From Streptomyces longispororuber (GTDB lineage: Bacteria; Actinomycetota; Actinomycetes; Streptomycetales; Streptomycetaceae), in contig NZ_JAMOLN010000005.1 of the NCBI RefSeq assembly GCF_024448165.1, positions 1-64,000 on the forward strand: 64,000 nt of DNA, in the 5' to 3' direction. How positions within the stretch are numbered: the stretch's first letter is position 1; each line of letters begins with the position of its first letter. A program made the position numbers and the translations under genes. Positions 16,398 through 24,479 of this stretch are shown here, piece by piece. Under the pieces are notes generated by a model, which saw nothing but the letters and a program-made list of their open reading frames with translations, ran no database searches and was not told the DNA's origin.

Positions 16398-18959
16398 TCA
16401 CTCGGTGGCGATGGCGCGCAGCACGTCGAGGCGGGCCGCCCTGCGGGCCGGGCGCAGTCCCGCGAGGGCGCCGGCGGCGAGGCCGACGAGGGCCACGACG
16501 ACCAGTTGCAGCGGCGGCAGCGCGAACGCGAAGTCGCTGTCGCTCGCGCCGTCGGACGCCCTGACCAGGACCCAGCCGAGGAATCCGCCGAGGACCAGTC
16601 CGCCGGCCGTGCCGAACGCGGCGACCAGCACGGACTCCCAGCGGACCATGGCCCGCAGCTGTGCCCGGGTCTGCCCGACGGCCCGCAGCAGGCCCAGCTC
16701 GCGGGTGCGTTCGTGCACGGCGAGGGTGAGCGTGTTGGCGATGCCGAGCAGGGCGATCAGGACGGCGAGGGCGAGCAGCGCGTAGACGAGGGTGAGCATC
16801 ATGTCGATGCCGCCCGCCGCCGACTGCGCGTACGCGTCGCGGGTCTGCACCTCGGGATCGCCGTACGCGGCCGCGACCTTCTCGACCGCCGCCTTGCCGT
16901 CGGCCGCGCTCACGCCGTCCTTGAACGTCACGGAGACGAGGGTGTCGGAGTCCTGGGCGCGGTGCGGGGCCCAGGCCTCCCGGGTGATGACATAGTCGCC
17001 GGCGAGTTCGGACCGGTCGTAGACGGCGCGGACGGTGAACGGTTCGCGGGTGCCGTCGGTGAAGGCGAGCCGGGTGGTGTCGCCGACCTTCAGGTGCAGG
17101 GCGTCGGCCTCGTTCTCGGTGAGGGCGATGCCGTGCGTGCCCAGGTCGTCGAGCGAGCCGCGGACCGTGCCGAGGTCGAAGGCCCGGGCGAGGGCGGCCG
17201 GGTCGGTGACGGTCAGGGCGCGGCCCTTGCCGTCGACGGCCGCGACGCCCTTGCCGAGTCCGACGGCGGTGGCCACCTCGGGCCGGCGCGCGAGGGCCGG
17301 GGCCAGCTTGGGGCTCAGCCCGCTGCCGCCCGCGCCGAACGACGGGGTGGAGACGGCGACGTCACCGGCGAAGGAGCGGCTGACGGTCTGGTCCATGGTG
17401 GCCTTGAGCGAGGCGCCGAAGACGGTGAACAGGGAGACCACGGCGACGCCGATCATCAGCGCGCCGGCCGTGGCGGCGGTGCGCTTCGGGCTGCGCAGGG
17501 CGTTGCGCCGGGCGAGTGAGCCGGTGACGCCACGGAGCCGGTCGAGCGGGCTGCCGAGGACGCGGACCGTTGAGGTCGAGGCGACCGGCCCGAGCACCAC
17601 GAACGAGGCGAGCACCAGGACGGCGCCGACCCCGGCCAGGGTGAGCGAGGGGGACACCAGGACGCCGGCCAGGGTGGCGGCGAGCGCGGCGGCGCCGAGG
17701 ACCGTGCCGACGACGGCGCGGCGGCGCGAGGCGCCGGAGTCGTCGACGGCGGTCTCGCGCAGCGCGGCGAGGGGCGCGGTGCGTCCGGCGCGCAGGGCGG
17801 GCAGCAGGGCGGAGCCGAGGCAGACCACGACGCCGACGGCGAGCGGCAGCAGCATGGACAGGGCGCTGATCACCAACTCGCCGTCGGGGAAGGGGAATCC
17901 GATGGCGGGGAAGAGCGCCTGCAGACCGGCGGCGATGCCGATGCCGCCCGCGAGTCCGGCGGCCGAGGCGAGGACGGCCACGCAGCCGGCCTCGGCGAGG
18001 GTCGCCGCGGTGACCTGCCTGCGGGATGCGCCGAGCGCCCTCAACAGGGCGTTCTCCCGGGTGCGCTGGGCCACGACGATCGCGAACGTGTTGTGGATGG
18101 AGAAGGTCGCGACGAGCAGCGCGATGCCGGAGAAGACGAGCAGGAACGTGGTGAAGAGGTTCAGGAACTGGCCGGAGATCATGTCGGTGTTCTCCTGGGC
18201 CGCCTCCGTGCCGGTGATGGCCTCGACGCCCCGGGGAAGGCGGTCCTTCAGCGTGTCGACGAGCTCCTGCTGGCTGACGCCCGGTCCGGCCCGCACCTGG
18301 ATGGTCGACGCCTCCCCCGGCTTCGGCGTGAGGTACTTCTCGGCGTCCGCGCGGGTCATTCCGGTGAAGGTCACCTGGGCCATGCCGTCCTCGCCGCCGG
18401 AGGTGGCCAGGCCGACGACGGTGACCTGCACGGGGTCGGGCGTGCGCAGCGTCGTCGTGTCGCCGATCTCCAGGTCGCCGGTCTTCGCGGCGCCGCGGTT
18501 GACGACGACTTCGCCCGCCTTGCGCGGGGCGCGGCCCTCGGCGAGCTGGTACGCGTTGAGTTCGGGGTCGTCGATCCAGTTGCCGGCGAGGGTGGGCGGG
18601 CCCTGGCCGCCGATGGGCTTGCCGTTCGCGCCGATGAGCTGGCCCGCGCCCTGGATGTTCGGCGTGGCCGCGGCGACGCCCGGCTGCCCTGCGAGGTCGT
18701 CGGCGAGCGAGGCGCGGACGGGCTGCCGGGTGCCCTGGCTCTCGCCGGGCGTGGTGATGACGTTGGTGCTGCGGACGACGGCGTCCGTGCCGCTGCTGGC
18801 TCCGGCGAACATCGAGTCGAAGCTCGCGCGGAGCGTGTCGCCCATGACGAGGGTGCCCGCGAGGAACGCGACGCCGAGCACGACGGCGGTGAACGTGCCC
18901 GCGAAGCGTCGCTTGTGCGCGCGCAGGGACCTGAGGCTGAGGCGTGCGGAGGCGTTCAT
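16398..18959 (-). CDS. ABC transporter permease, FtsX/MacB-like
   Basis: 853 aa. Two repeated modules, each with an N-terminal helix, a large extracytoplasmic domain (MacB_PCD-like) and a three- or four-helix FtsX domain. The FtsX motifs near residues 265-380 (NTFAIVVAQRTRENALLRALGASRRQV) and 735-850 (NTLTLAVHERTRELGLLRAVGQTRAQL) are the classical NT...R..E..LLRA.G signature. The start ATG overlaps the ATPase stop as ATGA. By family it extrudes lipids, antibiotics or peptides, or transmits force across the membrane rather than importing nutrients. The TetR regulator across the divergent promoter may control it. Confidence 0.9.
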   Translation of the reverse strand: MNASARLSLRSLRAHKRRFAGTFTAVVLGVAFLAGTLVMGDTLRASFDSMFAGASSGTDAVVRSTNVITTPGESQGTRQPVRASLADDLAGQPGVAAATPNIQGAGQLIGANGKPIGGQGPPTLAGNWIDDPELNAYQLAEGRAPRKAGEVVVNRGAAKTGDLEIGDTTTLRTPDPVQVTVVGLATSGGEDGMAQVTFTGMTRADAEKYLTPKPGEASTIQVRAGPGVSQQELVDTLKDRLPRGVEAITGTEAAQENTDMISGQFLNLFTTFLLVFSGIALLVATFSIHNTFAIVVAQRTRENALLRALGASRRQVTAATLAEAGCVAVLASAAGLAGGIGIAAGLQALFPAIGFPFPDGELVISALSMLLPLAVGVVVCLGSALLPALRAGRTAPLAALRETAVDDSGASRRRAVVGTVLGAAALAATLAGVLVSPSLTLAGVGAVLVLASFVVLGPVASTSTVRVLGSPLDRLRGVTGSLARRNALRSPKRTAATAGALMIGVAVVSLFTVFGASLKATMDQTVSRSFAGDVAVSTPSFGAGGSGLSPKLAPALARRPEVATAVGLGKGVAAVDGKGRALTVTDPAALARAFDLGTVRGSLDDLGTHGIALTENEADALHLKVGDTTRLAFTDGTREPFTVRAVYDRSELAGDYVITREAWAPHRAQDSDTLVSVTFKDGVSAADGKAAVEKVAAAYGDPEVQTRDAYAQSAAGGIDMMLTLVYALLALAVLIALLGIANTLTLAVHERTRELGLLRAVGQTRAQLRAMVRWESVLVAAFGTAGGLVLGGFLGWVLVRASDGASDSDFAFALPPLQLVVVALVGLAAGALAGLRPARRAARLDVLRAIATE

Positions 18960-19720
18960 GACGATCCGTCCCCTCGGGTGCCGTCGAAGGCCTTCATCCG
19001 GTCGAGGACCTTCTCGGCGGTGGGGTGTGCCATGCGGTCGACGAGGCGGCCGTCGGCGAGGAAGACGACCTCGTCGGCGTGGGCGGCGGCGACCGGGTCG
19101 TGGGTGACCATGACGACGGTGCGGGCGGTGCGGCGCACGGCGTCGCCGAGCAGGCCGAGGACCTCGGCGCCCGAGCGGGAGTCGAGGTTGCCGGTGGGCT
19201 CGTCGGCGAAGACGACGTCGGGCCGGCCCGCGAACGCCCGCGCCACGGCGACGCGTTGCTGCTGTCCGCCGGAGAGTTCGGCGGGCCGGTGGTGCAGCCG
19301 GTCGCGCAGTCCGACGACGTCGACGAGCGCGTCGAGCCACTCGGTGTCGGCCCGGGCGCCGGCCAGGTCGATCGGCAGGGTGATGTTCTCGGCGACGGTC
19401 AGGGTCGGCACCAGGTTGAACGCCTGGAAGACGAACCCGATCCGGTCCCGCCGCAGCAGGGTCAGCCGCTTGTCGTCGAGGGCGCTCAGTTCGGTGTCGC
19501 CGAGGTACGCGGCGCCGCCGGTGAGGGTGTCGAGCCCTGCCGCGCAGTGCATGAGAGTCGACTTGCCGGAACCCGAGGGCCCCATGATCGCGGTGAACCG
19601 TCCGGCGCGGAAGTCGACGCTCACGCCGTCGAGGGCACGGACGGCGGTGTCGCCGGAGCCGTACACCTTGACGGCGTTCTCGACGCGCGCTGCGGTGTCG
19701 GTGAGCGTCGCGGTGGTCAT
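18956..19720 (-). CDS. ABC transporter ATP-binding protein (LolD/MacB type)
   Basis: 254 aa. Walker A GPSGSGKST at 47-55, Q-loop FVFQAFNLVPTLT, signature LSGGQQQRVAVARAF, Walker B VVFADEPTGNLDS and the switch His in VTHD. The EPTGNLDS form is typical of the LolD/MacB/FtsE class that partners FtsX-like permeases, which agrees with the coupled downstream gene. Both ends overlap neighbours by four bases (ATGA), so all three proteins are probably made from one message in fixed ratio. Confidence 0.93.
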   Translation of the reverse strand: MTTATLTDTAARVENAVKVYGSGDTAVRALDGVSVDFRAGRFTAIMGPSGSGKSTLMHCAAGLDTLTGGAAYLGDTELSALDDKRLTLLRRDRIGFVFQAFNLVPTLTVAENITLPIDLAGARADTEWLDALVDVVGLRDRLHHRPAELSGGQQQRVAVARAFAGRPDVVFADEPTGNLDSRSGAEVLGLLGDAVRRTARTVVMVTHDPVAAAHADEVVFLADGRLVDRMAHPTAEKVLDRMKAFDGTRGDGSS

Positions 19721-20013
19721 GCCGCACCGTCCTTGGTCTGGCTGCCGTAGCGTCCGAACTCCTCGTTCAGGACGGTCAGCCGGCGCCAGTACTCGTCCTC
19801 GTCGATCTCACCGGAGGCGAACCGCCGGCCGAGGACGGCGATCGGCGAGTTCTGGTCGACGCGGGCCGGTCCCGGCCGCCAGGGGCCGCGCCGCCCGCGC
19901 CACACGGTGCGGCGCAGCAGGGTGATGCCGCCGACCACGACGGCCGCCCAGATCAGCGGGAAGAGAAGGATCCACGGTCCGGGGCCGCCGCCGAAGTGCG
20001 CGAGGGTCTGCAT
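19717..20013 (-). CDS. SHOCT-domain membrane protein heading the ABC operon
   Basis: 98 aa from the ATG at 20013, nine bases after GGGAG; an ATG three codons earlier directly abuts that site. One membrane helix (about residues 14-34) is followed by basic sequence and a C-terminal SHOCT motif (PIAVLGRRFASGEIDEDEYWRRL). SHOCT domains are short C-terminal elements of unclear function, often interaction modules. Position first in the operon, with ATGA overlap, suggests an accessory subunit of the transporter. Confidence 0.75.
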   Translation of the reverse strand: MQTLAHFGGGPGPWILLFPLIWAAVVVGGITLLRRTVWRGRRGPWRPGPARVDQNSPIAVLGRRFASGEIDEDEYWRRLTVLNEEFGRYGSQTKDGAA

Positions 20014-20194
20014 CTGACTCATCTCCCGAAGGACGTCGGTGATTGATGACTCGAGCGTCGCTCCGCGAGGGGGGCCAGGTCGTCGTACGGCCAGCGGCAC
20101 ATCGCGTACCACCGCGGGAGTACGACGGCGCCTTCCGGCTGCTCCCACCCCTCTGCCCTTGCCTTCTGTAACTACTAGTATGTACGGTGAGGTC
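20014..20194. promoter_or_regulatory. Shared divergent promoter region with an 18-bp imperfect palindrome
   Basis: 181 bp between the SHOCT-ABC operon and the TetR operon. GTAACTACTAGTATGTAC at 20168-20185 matches its own reverse complement at 14 of 18 positions, with a perfect ACTAGT core, in an otherwise GC-rich stretch and only 9 bases before the TetR ATG. This is the size and place of a TetR-family operator, so autoregulation is likely; control of the divergent ABC operon is possible. Confidence 0.6.
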
Positions 20195-20767
20195 ATGAAC
20201 ACTCAGGAGCGACTGATCGAGACGACCCGCGAGCTCCTGTGGGAGCGCGGGTACGTCGGCACCAGCCCGAAGGCGATCCTGCAGCAGGCGGGCGTCGGTC
20301 AGGGCAGCATGTACCACCACTTCACCGGCAAGGGCGATCTCGCGCTCGCCGCGATCCGGCGCACCGGCGAGGAGATGCGGGCCACGATCGACCGGCTGCT
20401 CGGCGCGGACGGTTCGGCGTACGAGCGGGTCGAGGCGTATCTGCTGCGCGAGCGCGACGTGCTGCGCGGCTGCCCGGTCGGGCGGCTGACCATGGACCCG
20501 GACGTGATCGCCAGCGACGAGCTGCGCGCGCCGGTCGACGAGACGATCGCGTATGTGAAGAGCCGGATCGCCGACGTCGTCCAGGAGGGCGTGACGGACG
20601 GCGAGTTCGCTCCCCACCTGGTGCCGGCCGACATCGCCGCCGCCGTCGTCGCGACCGTGCAGGGCGGTTACGTCCTGGCGCGCGCCTCCGGGTCCACCGA
20701 CGCGTTCGACGCGGGCGTCCGCGGCCTGCTCTCCCTGCTCCGCTCCCCCGCCACCACCACGGACTGA
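20195..20767 (+). CDS. TetR family transcriptional regulator
   Basis: 190 aa. Helix-turn-helix at about residues 7-50 (ERLIETTRELLWERGYVGTS, AILQQAGVGQGSMYHHFTGKGDLA) and an all-helical ligand domain with CPVGRLTMDPDVIASDELR, a pattern seen in the TetR_C_16/LmrA-YxaF-like subgroup. The ATG at 20195 follows GGTGAGG closely; an upstream in-frame ATG at 20180 lies inside the palindrome. First gene of a five-gene operon (10-bp gap to the cupin gene). Confidence 0.9.
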   Translation: MNTQERLIETTRELLWERGYVGTSPKAILQQAGVGQGSMYHHFTGKGDLALAAIRRTGEEMRATIDRLLGADGSAYERVEAYLLRERDVLRGCPVGRLTMDPDVIASDELRAPVDETIAYVKSRIADVVQEGVTDGEFAPHLVPADIAAAVVATVQGGYVLARASGSTDAFDAGVRGLLSLLRSPATTTD

Positions 20768-20777
20768 GGACACCTTC

Positions 20778-21179
20778 GTGCAGATCACGCGCCATCGCCC
20801 CGACTCGCTGCAGGGTCCGGCGGAGAACTTCACCGGGACGGTCTGGCTGGAGGAGATCGCCGGCCCTCACCTCCCGTCCCGGTTGCGGATGTTCAACGTC
20901 CACTTCGCTCCGGGCGCGCACACCGCCTGGCACACCCACCCGCACGGCCAGGTACTGCACGTCCTCGCGGGCGAGGGCCGGGTGCAGCGCAGGGGTGGTG
21001 AGGTCGAGATGATCCGGGCGGGCGACACCGTCTGGATCGAGCCCGACGAGTGGCACTGGCACGGGGCGGGGCCGCGCACGTTCATGACGCACCTCGCTGC
21101 CGTCGAGGCGGCCGAGGACGGCACCACGGCCTGCTGGGGCGCGCACGTCACGGCCGACGACCCGCACCCGGCGCACTGA
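20778..21179 (+). CDS. Cupin-domain protein
   Basis: 133 aa from a GTG start. Single cupin barrel: motif 1 FAPGAHTAWHTHPHGQVLHVLAGEG gives three His and one position usually Glu/Gln (Gln), and motif 2 GDTVWIEPDEWHWHGA gives the fourth His. This resembles the (R)-mandelonitrile lyase/YhhW-like small cupins that bind Mn or Fe. Within the operon it may process the same small carbonyl or lactone compound as the hydrolase (inference). Confidence 0.85.
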   Translation: MQITRHRPDSLQGPAENFTGTVWLEEIAGPHLPSRLRMFNVHFAPGAHTAWHTHPHGQVLHVLAGEGRVQRRGGEVEMIRAGDTVWIEPDEWHWHGAGPRTFMTHLAAVEAAEDGTTACWGAHVTADDPHPAH

Positions 21180-21193
21180 CGAGGAGACCGACC

Positions 21194-21778
21194 GTGCATG
21201 CGATGAACTACGAGATGACGCTGCCCGCCGACTACGACATGGACGTCATCCGCGCGCGGGTGGCGGCCAAGGGCCATCTGCTGGACGACTACCCGGGCCT
21301 CGGCGCCAAGGCGTACCTGATGCGGGTGCGCGGCGAGCAGGACTCTCCGGTGAACCTGTACGGCTCCTTCTACCTGTGGAACACCGCGCAGGGCATGAAC
21401 TCCTTCCTCTGGGGCCCGGGTTTTCAGGGCGTGGTGAACGACTTCGGGCGTCCGGTCGTGCGGCACTGGACCGGGATCGCGTACGAGGAGGGGCCCGCGA
21501 GCGCGGAGCCGGCGCGCAGCGCGGTGCGGTCGCGGACGCCCGTCGAGGCGGGTGCCGATCTGCCCGCGGTGACGGCGGACGCGGTGGCCGCGACCGGGCA
21601 ACTGGCCGCCCAGGACGGCGTGTTGTACACCGCGGCCGGGGTGGATCCGCGCACCTGGGAGCTGGTGACCTTCTCGGTCTGGGCGCACGACGCCCCGAAG
21701 GCGTCCGGCGACGTCTACCAGGTGCTGCACCTGTCGCAGCCCGAGCGGCATCTTCTGCACCGTGGGAGGCAGTGGTGA
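21194..21778 (+). CDS. DUF4865 family protein
   Basis: 194 aa from the GTG at 21194, 7 bases after GAGGAG. The start (MNYEMTLPADYDMDVIRARVAAKGHLLDDYPGL) and FYLWNTAQGMNSFLWG match my recollection of DUF4865, a family often next to TetR regulators and small enzymes. The pattern resembles YdhR/monooxygenase-like ferredoxin folds, but no function is assigned. The stop overlaps the next start (GTGA), giving translational coupling to the hydrolase. Confidence 0.75.
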   Translation: MHAMNYEMTLPADYDMDVIRARVAAKGHLLDDYPGLGAKAYLMRVRGEQDSPVNLYGSFYLWNTAQGMNSFLWGPGFQGVVNDFGRPVVRHWTGIAYEEGPASAEPARSAVRSRTPVEAGADLPAVTADAVAATGQLAAQDGVLYTAAGVDPRTWELVTFSVWAHDAPKASGDVYQVLHLSQPERHLLHRGRQW

Positions 21779-22686
21779 GCGGCACCGTACGCAGCGTTCA
21801 AGGAGACCTGGATCCACGGACGTTGGGCGTGGTCGACGCCCATGACCACCTCTTCTTCCGCAGCCCGCTGCTGCCCGGGCAGGAGCTGGCCGACACCGGA
21901 CTCGCACGGCAGGAGCTGGCGGCGTACGCGGCGGTGGGCGGCGGCACCGTCGTGCAGTGGACCCCGTACGGGCTGGGGCGCCGGGCCGCCGAGCTGCCCG
22001 CGCTCGCGGAGGCGACCGGGGTGCGCGTCGTCGCCGCGACCGGTCTGCACCAAGCGGCCCACTATCCGGGCGAGTTGCTGGACGCGCGCCGGACGGACCT
22101 GGCCGAGGTCTTCGTGCGCGAGCTCACCGAGGGCATCGGGGACAGTGGCGTTCGGGCCGGTCTGATCAAGGTCGCGGGCGGGTTCCACGCACTCGACGCG
22201 CACGCCCGGTGGACGATGCGGGCCGCCGCGGAGGCGCATCACGCGACGGGGGCGCCGATCGCCGTCCACCACGAGCTGGGCACGGGCGCCCTGGACGTGC
22301 TCGACCTGCTGTGCGACGAGTTGGCGGTGCCCGCGCACCGGGTGATCCTCGGGCACCTCAATCGCTGCCCCGACGTCGTGACGCAGCGCGAGGCCGCCCG
22401 CTCAGGTGCGTACGTGGCGCTCGACGGGCCGTCGCGGGGCAACCACGCCACGGACTGGCGGATGCCCGACGTGATGGCGGCGCTCGCCGGTGCCGGGTAC
22501 GCGGACCGGCTGCTGCTGGGCGGCGACACCACGACCGCCGGCGCGCGGTCGGTGAGCGGTGGGCCCGGGATGCCGTACCTGCTGCGGCGGGTGCGGCCCC
22601 GGCTGGAGGCCGAGCTGGGCAAGGAGGCGGTGGAGCGGATCCTCGTGGACAATCCGGCACAGGCGTTCTCGGTCGAGTGGCGATGA
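21775..22686 (+). CDS. Phosphotriesterase-like amidohydrolase (PTE/lactonase family)
   Basis: 303 aa from a GTG start overlapping the DUF4865 stop, with GGGAGG upstream. Binuclear metal site residues can be placed: HxH at 23/25 (DAHDHLFF), carboxylated Lys132 (GLIKVAGG), His166 (VHHELGTG), His194 (GHLNRC) and Asp251 (GGDTT). The family hydrolyses lactones, phosphotriesters or related esters; the lactonase subgroup includes quorum-signal lactonases. The substrate here is not determined. The TetR-led operon suggests induction by the substrate. Confidence 0.85.
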   Translation: MSGTVRSVQGDLDPRTLGVVDAHDHLFFRSPLLPGQELADTGLARQELAAYAAVGGGTVVQWTPYGLGRRAAELPALAEATGVRVVAATGLHQAAHYPGELLDARRTDLAEVFVRELTEGIGDSGVRAGLIKVAGGFHALDAHARWTMRAAAEAHHATGAPIAVHHELGTGALDVLDLLCDELAVPAHRVILGHLNRCPDVVTQREAARSGAYVALDGPSRGNHATDWRMPDVMAALAGAGYADRLLLGGDTTTAGARSVSGGPGMPYLLRRVRPRLEAELGKEAVERILVDNPAQAFSVEWR

Positions 22687-23066
22687 GGGGTGCGGACGTG
22701 GTCTCTGGAGTACTGGTCGCCGAAAGCCTGCGCGCGGACGGCGAGTTGAGCGGAGTACCGCTGTCCCTCACCCGGGTGCGCCGGGTGCGTGCGGCGGGCG
22801 TCGGGGACGGCCAGCCGGCCGACTGGACGCTGCTGCACTTCGAGGCCGCGGACCGCGACGCCCCCGCGCTCGCCGACGCGTTGGCGGACTGCCTGTCCCC
22901 CGAGGGCGGCTGGTACGCGGACTTCCACGGCGCCACCGAGGTGTACGTGGTGTTCGCCGGGCACGTGTGCCGGTACCGGCGCGGTGACGCGGCGGGCCGC
23001 GAGGCGGCACGCGCGCACGGCCGGTCCGTGGGCGTGCCGGAGGAGCAGCTCGACTGGGGCGAGTGA
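22683..23066 (+). CDS. Unknown 127-aa protein, last gene of the TetR operon
   Basis: Starts ATG overlapping the hydrolase stop (ATGA); an alternative GTG lies 15 bases downstream. I do not recognise the family. The sequence predicts a small alpha/beta fold: SLTRVRRVRA, a WTLLHFEAADRDAPALADALADCL strand-helix unit, and YADFHGATEVYVVFAGHVCRYRRGD. It is soluble, with two cysteines and no metal motif. Tight coupling suggests a function with the hydrolase and DUF4865 protein. Confidence 0.65.
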   Translation: MRGADVVSGVLVAESLRADGELSGVPLSLTRVRRVRAAGVGDGQPADWTLLHFEAADRDAPALADALADCLSPEGGWYADFHGATEVYVVFAGHVCRYRRGDAAGREAARAHGRSVGVPEEQLDWGE

Positions 23067-23079
23067 CGGGCCCTGCCGC

Positions 23080-24339
23080 TCAGCTCGGCGCGGTGAGCGC
23101 CGCGATCGGGTCGTCGAGCACCGGCTGCCAGGCCAGCTCGGCGGCGCCGACCAGGCTGTTGTGGTCGAGCGTGCACGCCAGGATGGGCACCCCGCCGCTG
23201 CGTCCCCACAGACTGCGGTCGGCCACGACGGCCCGCAGCCGCTCCGGGTCGACATCGAGCAGGGTGCGGTGCAGGCCGCCCAGGATGATCCGGTCCGGGT
23301 TGAGGATGTTGACCAGGCCGGCCAGGCCGAGTCCGAGGCGGTCGATGAGAGTCTCGGTGGCCGCGCGCACCGCGCCGTCGCCCGGGGCGTCGCGCAGCAG
23401 GCCGCGGGCCTGCTCCAGGAGCGACCCGCCGGGGTCGGGGGTGCGGCCCGCCGCGATGAGGAAGGCCAGCGGATCGGCCTCCACGTCCAGGCAGCCGCGG
23501 CTGCCGCAGTGGCAGGGGCGGCCCTCGGGGTTGACGGTGAGGTGCCCGACCTCCAGGGCGAGGCCCGAACTGCCGGTGTGCAGATGGCCGTCCAGGACGA
23601 GCGCGCCGCCGACCCCACGGTGTCCGGTGGCGACACACAGCAGGTCGCGGGCGCCGCGTCCGGCGCCGTGCCGGTGCTCGGCGAGCGCGCCCAGGTTGAC
23701 GTCGTTCGCGGCGAACGCCGGGATGCCGAGGTCCGCCTCGCGGACGCAGTCGGCGAAGATCTGCCGGACCGGGGCTCCCGCGGGCCAGGCCAGGTGCAGC
23801 GGGTTGAGGGCGGTGCCATCGGGTTCGGCGACGGCGGACGGCACGGCGAGGCCCGCGCCGACGCAGCGCCGGCCGCTGCTCTCCAGGAGCCTGACGCCCG
23901 CCTCCACCACGGAGCGCAGCACGTCCGCCGGGTCGGGGTCGATGATCTCGCAGCCGGGGGTGGTGGCGACGATCTGCCCGCCGAGGCCGACGAGGGCCGC
24001 GCGGTAGCCGTCGGAGTGGACCTGGGCGGCGAGGGCGACAGGCCCGTCCTCGGCCACAGAGAGGCGGTGCGAGGGGCGCCCCTGGGAGCCGGCGGCGGCG
24101 CTAGGCCTGGCGTCGATCCTGATGAGGCCGAGCGCTTCGAGTTCCGCGGCGACGGCGCCCGCGGTGGCGCGGGTCACGCCGAGTTCGGCGGTGAGGACGG
24201 CGCGGGTCGGGGCGCGTCCGGTGTGGACGAGTTCGAGCGCGGGGCCGAGGGCGCTGCGGCCCCGTTCAAGCCGCGGTGGCCGCGTGGCACCTTCGCCCGC
24301 CGTATGGCTCCCGTTCCCGGAGGCCGCCCTGCCGCCCAT
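23080..24339 (-). CDS. ROK family transcriptional regulator
   Basis: 419 aa; ATG at 24339 with GAGGAG six bases upstream. The N-terminal winged HTH (about 35-90: RAVLTAELGVTRATAGAVAAELEALGLI) precedes a ROK domain with AANDVNLGALAEH, the GVGGALVLDGHLHTG phosphate loop, LALEVGHLTV and the zinc motif CHCGSRGCLD. It is the repressor form of the ROK family (NagC/XylR/Rok7B7-like), sensing sugars or sugar phosphates. Its position at the downstream end of the amylase cluster suggests a role in starch or sugar control, but a terminator-like hairpin separates it from the amylase gene. Confidence 0.9.
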   Translation of the reverse strand: MGGRAASGNGSHTAGEGATRPPRLERGRSALGPALELVHTGRAPTRAVLTAELGVTRATAGAVAAELEALGLIRIDARPSAAAGSQGRPSHRLSVAEDGPVALAAQVHSDGYRAALVGLGGQIVATTPGCEIIDPDPADVLRSVVEAGVRLLESSGRRCVGAGLAVPSAVAEPDGTALNPLHLAWPAGAPVRQIFADCVREADLGIPAFAANDVNLGALAEHRHGAGRGARDLLCVATGHRGVGGALVLDGHLHTGSSGLALEVGHLTVNPEGRPCHCGSRGCLDVEADPLAFLIAAGRTPDPGGSLLEQARGLLRDAPGDGAVRAATETLIDRLGLGLAGLVNILNPDRIILGGLHRTLLDVDPERLRAVVADRSLWGRSGGVPILACTLDHNSLVGAAELAWQPVLDDPIAALTAPS

Positions 24340-24437
24340 CAGCAACTCCTCGCCCTGATCACGGTCTGGAATGGTAGCCGGTGAACGGGGGCGAGGCCGT
24401 GCCCAGACCCCGTACCGGGGCGCAGGGCGGGGAACGG

Positions 24438-24473
24438 CGGACCCACCGGCCCGTGCCCGGGCCGATGGGTCCG
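24438..24473 (-). terminator. Hairpin terminator after the CBM25 amylase gene
   Basis: 16-bp stem with one mismatch and a 4-base loop (24438-24453 pairs with 24458-24473), 6 bp past the amylase stop. No T-tract follows, as is common for Streptomyces hairpin terminators. Confidence 0.75.
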
Positions 24474-24479
24474 TCCGCG

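Noticed and set aside
18093..19925. 610-aa plus-strand frame across the ABC genes
   Set aside because: Overlaps clear ABC ATPase and FtsX motifs on the other strand; no recognisable domain.
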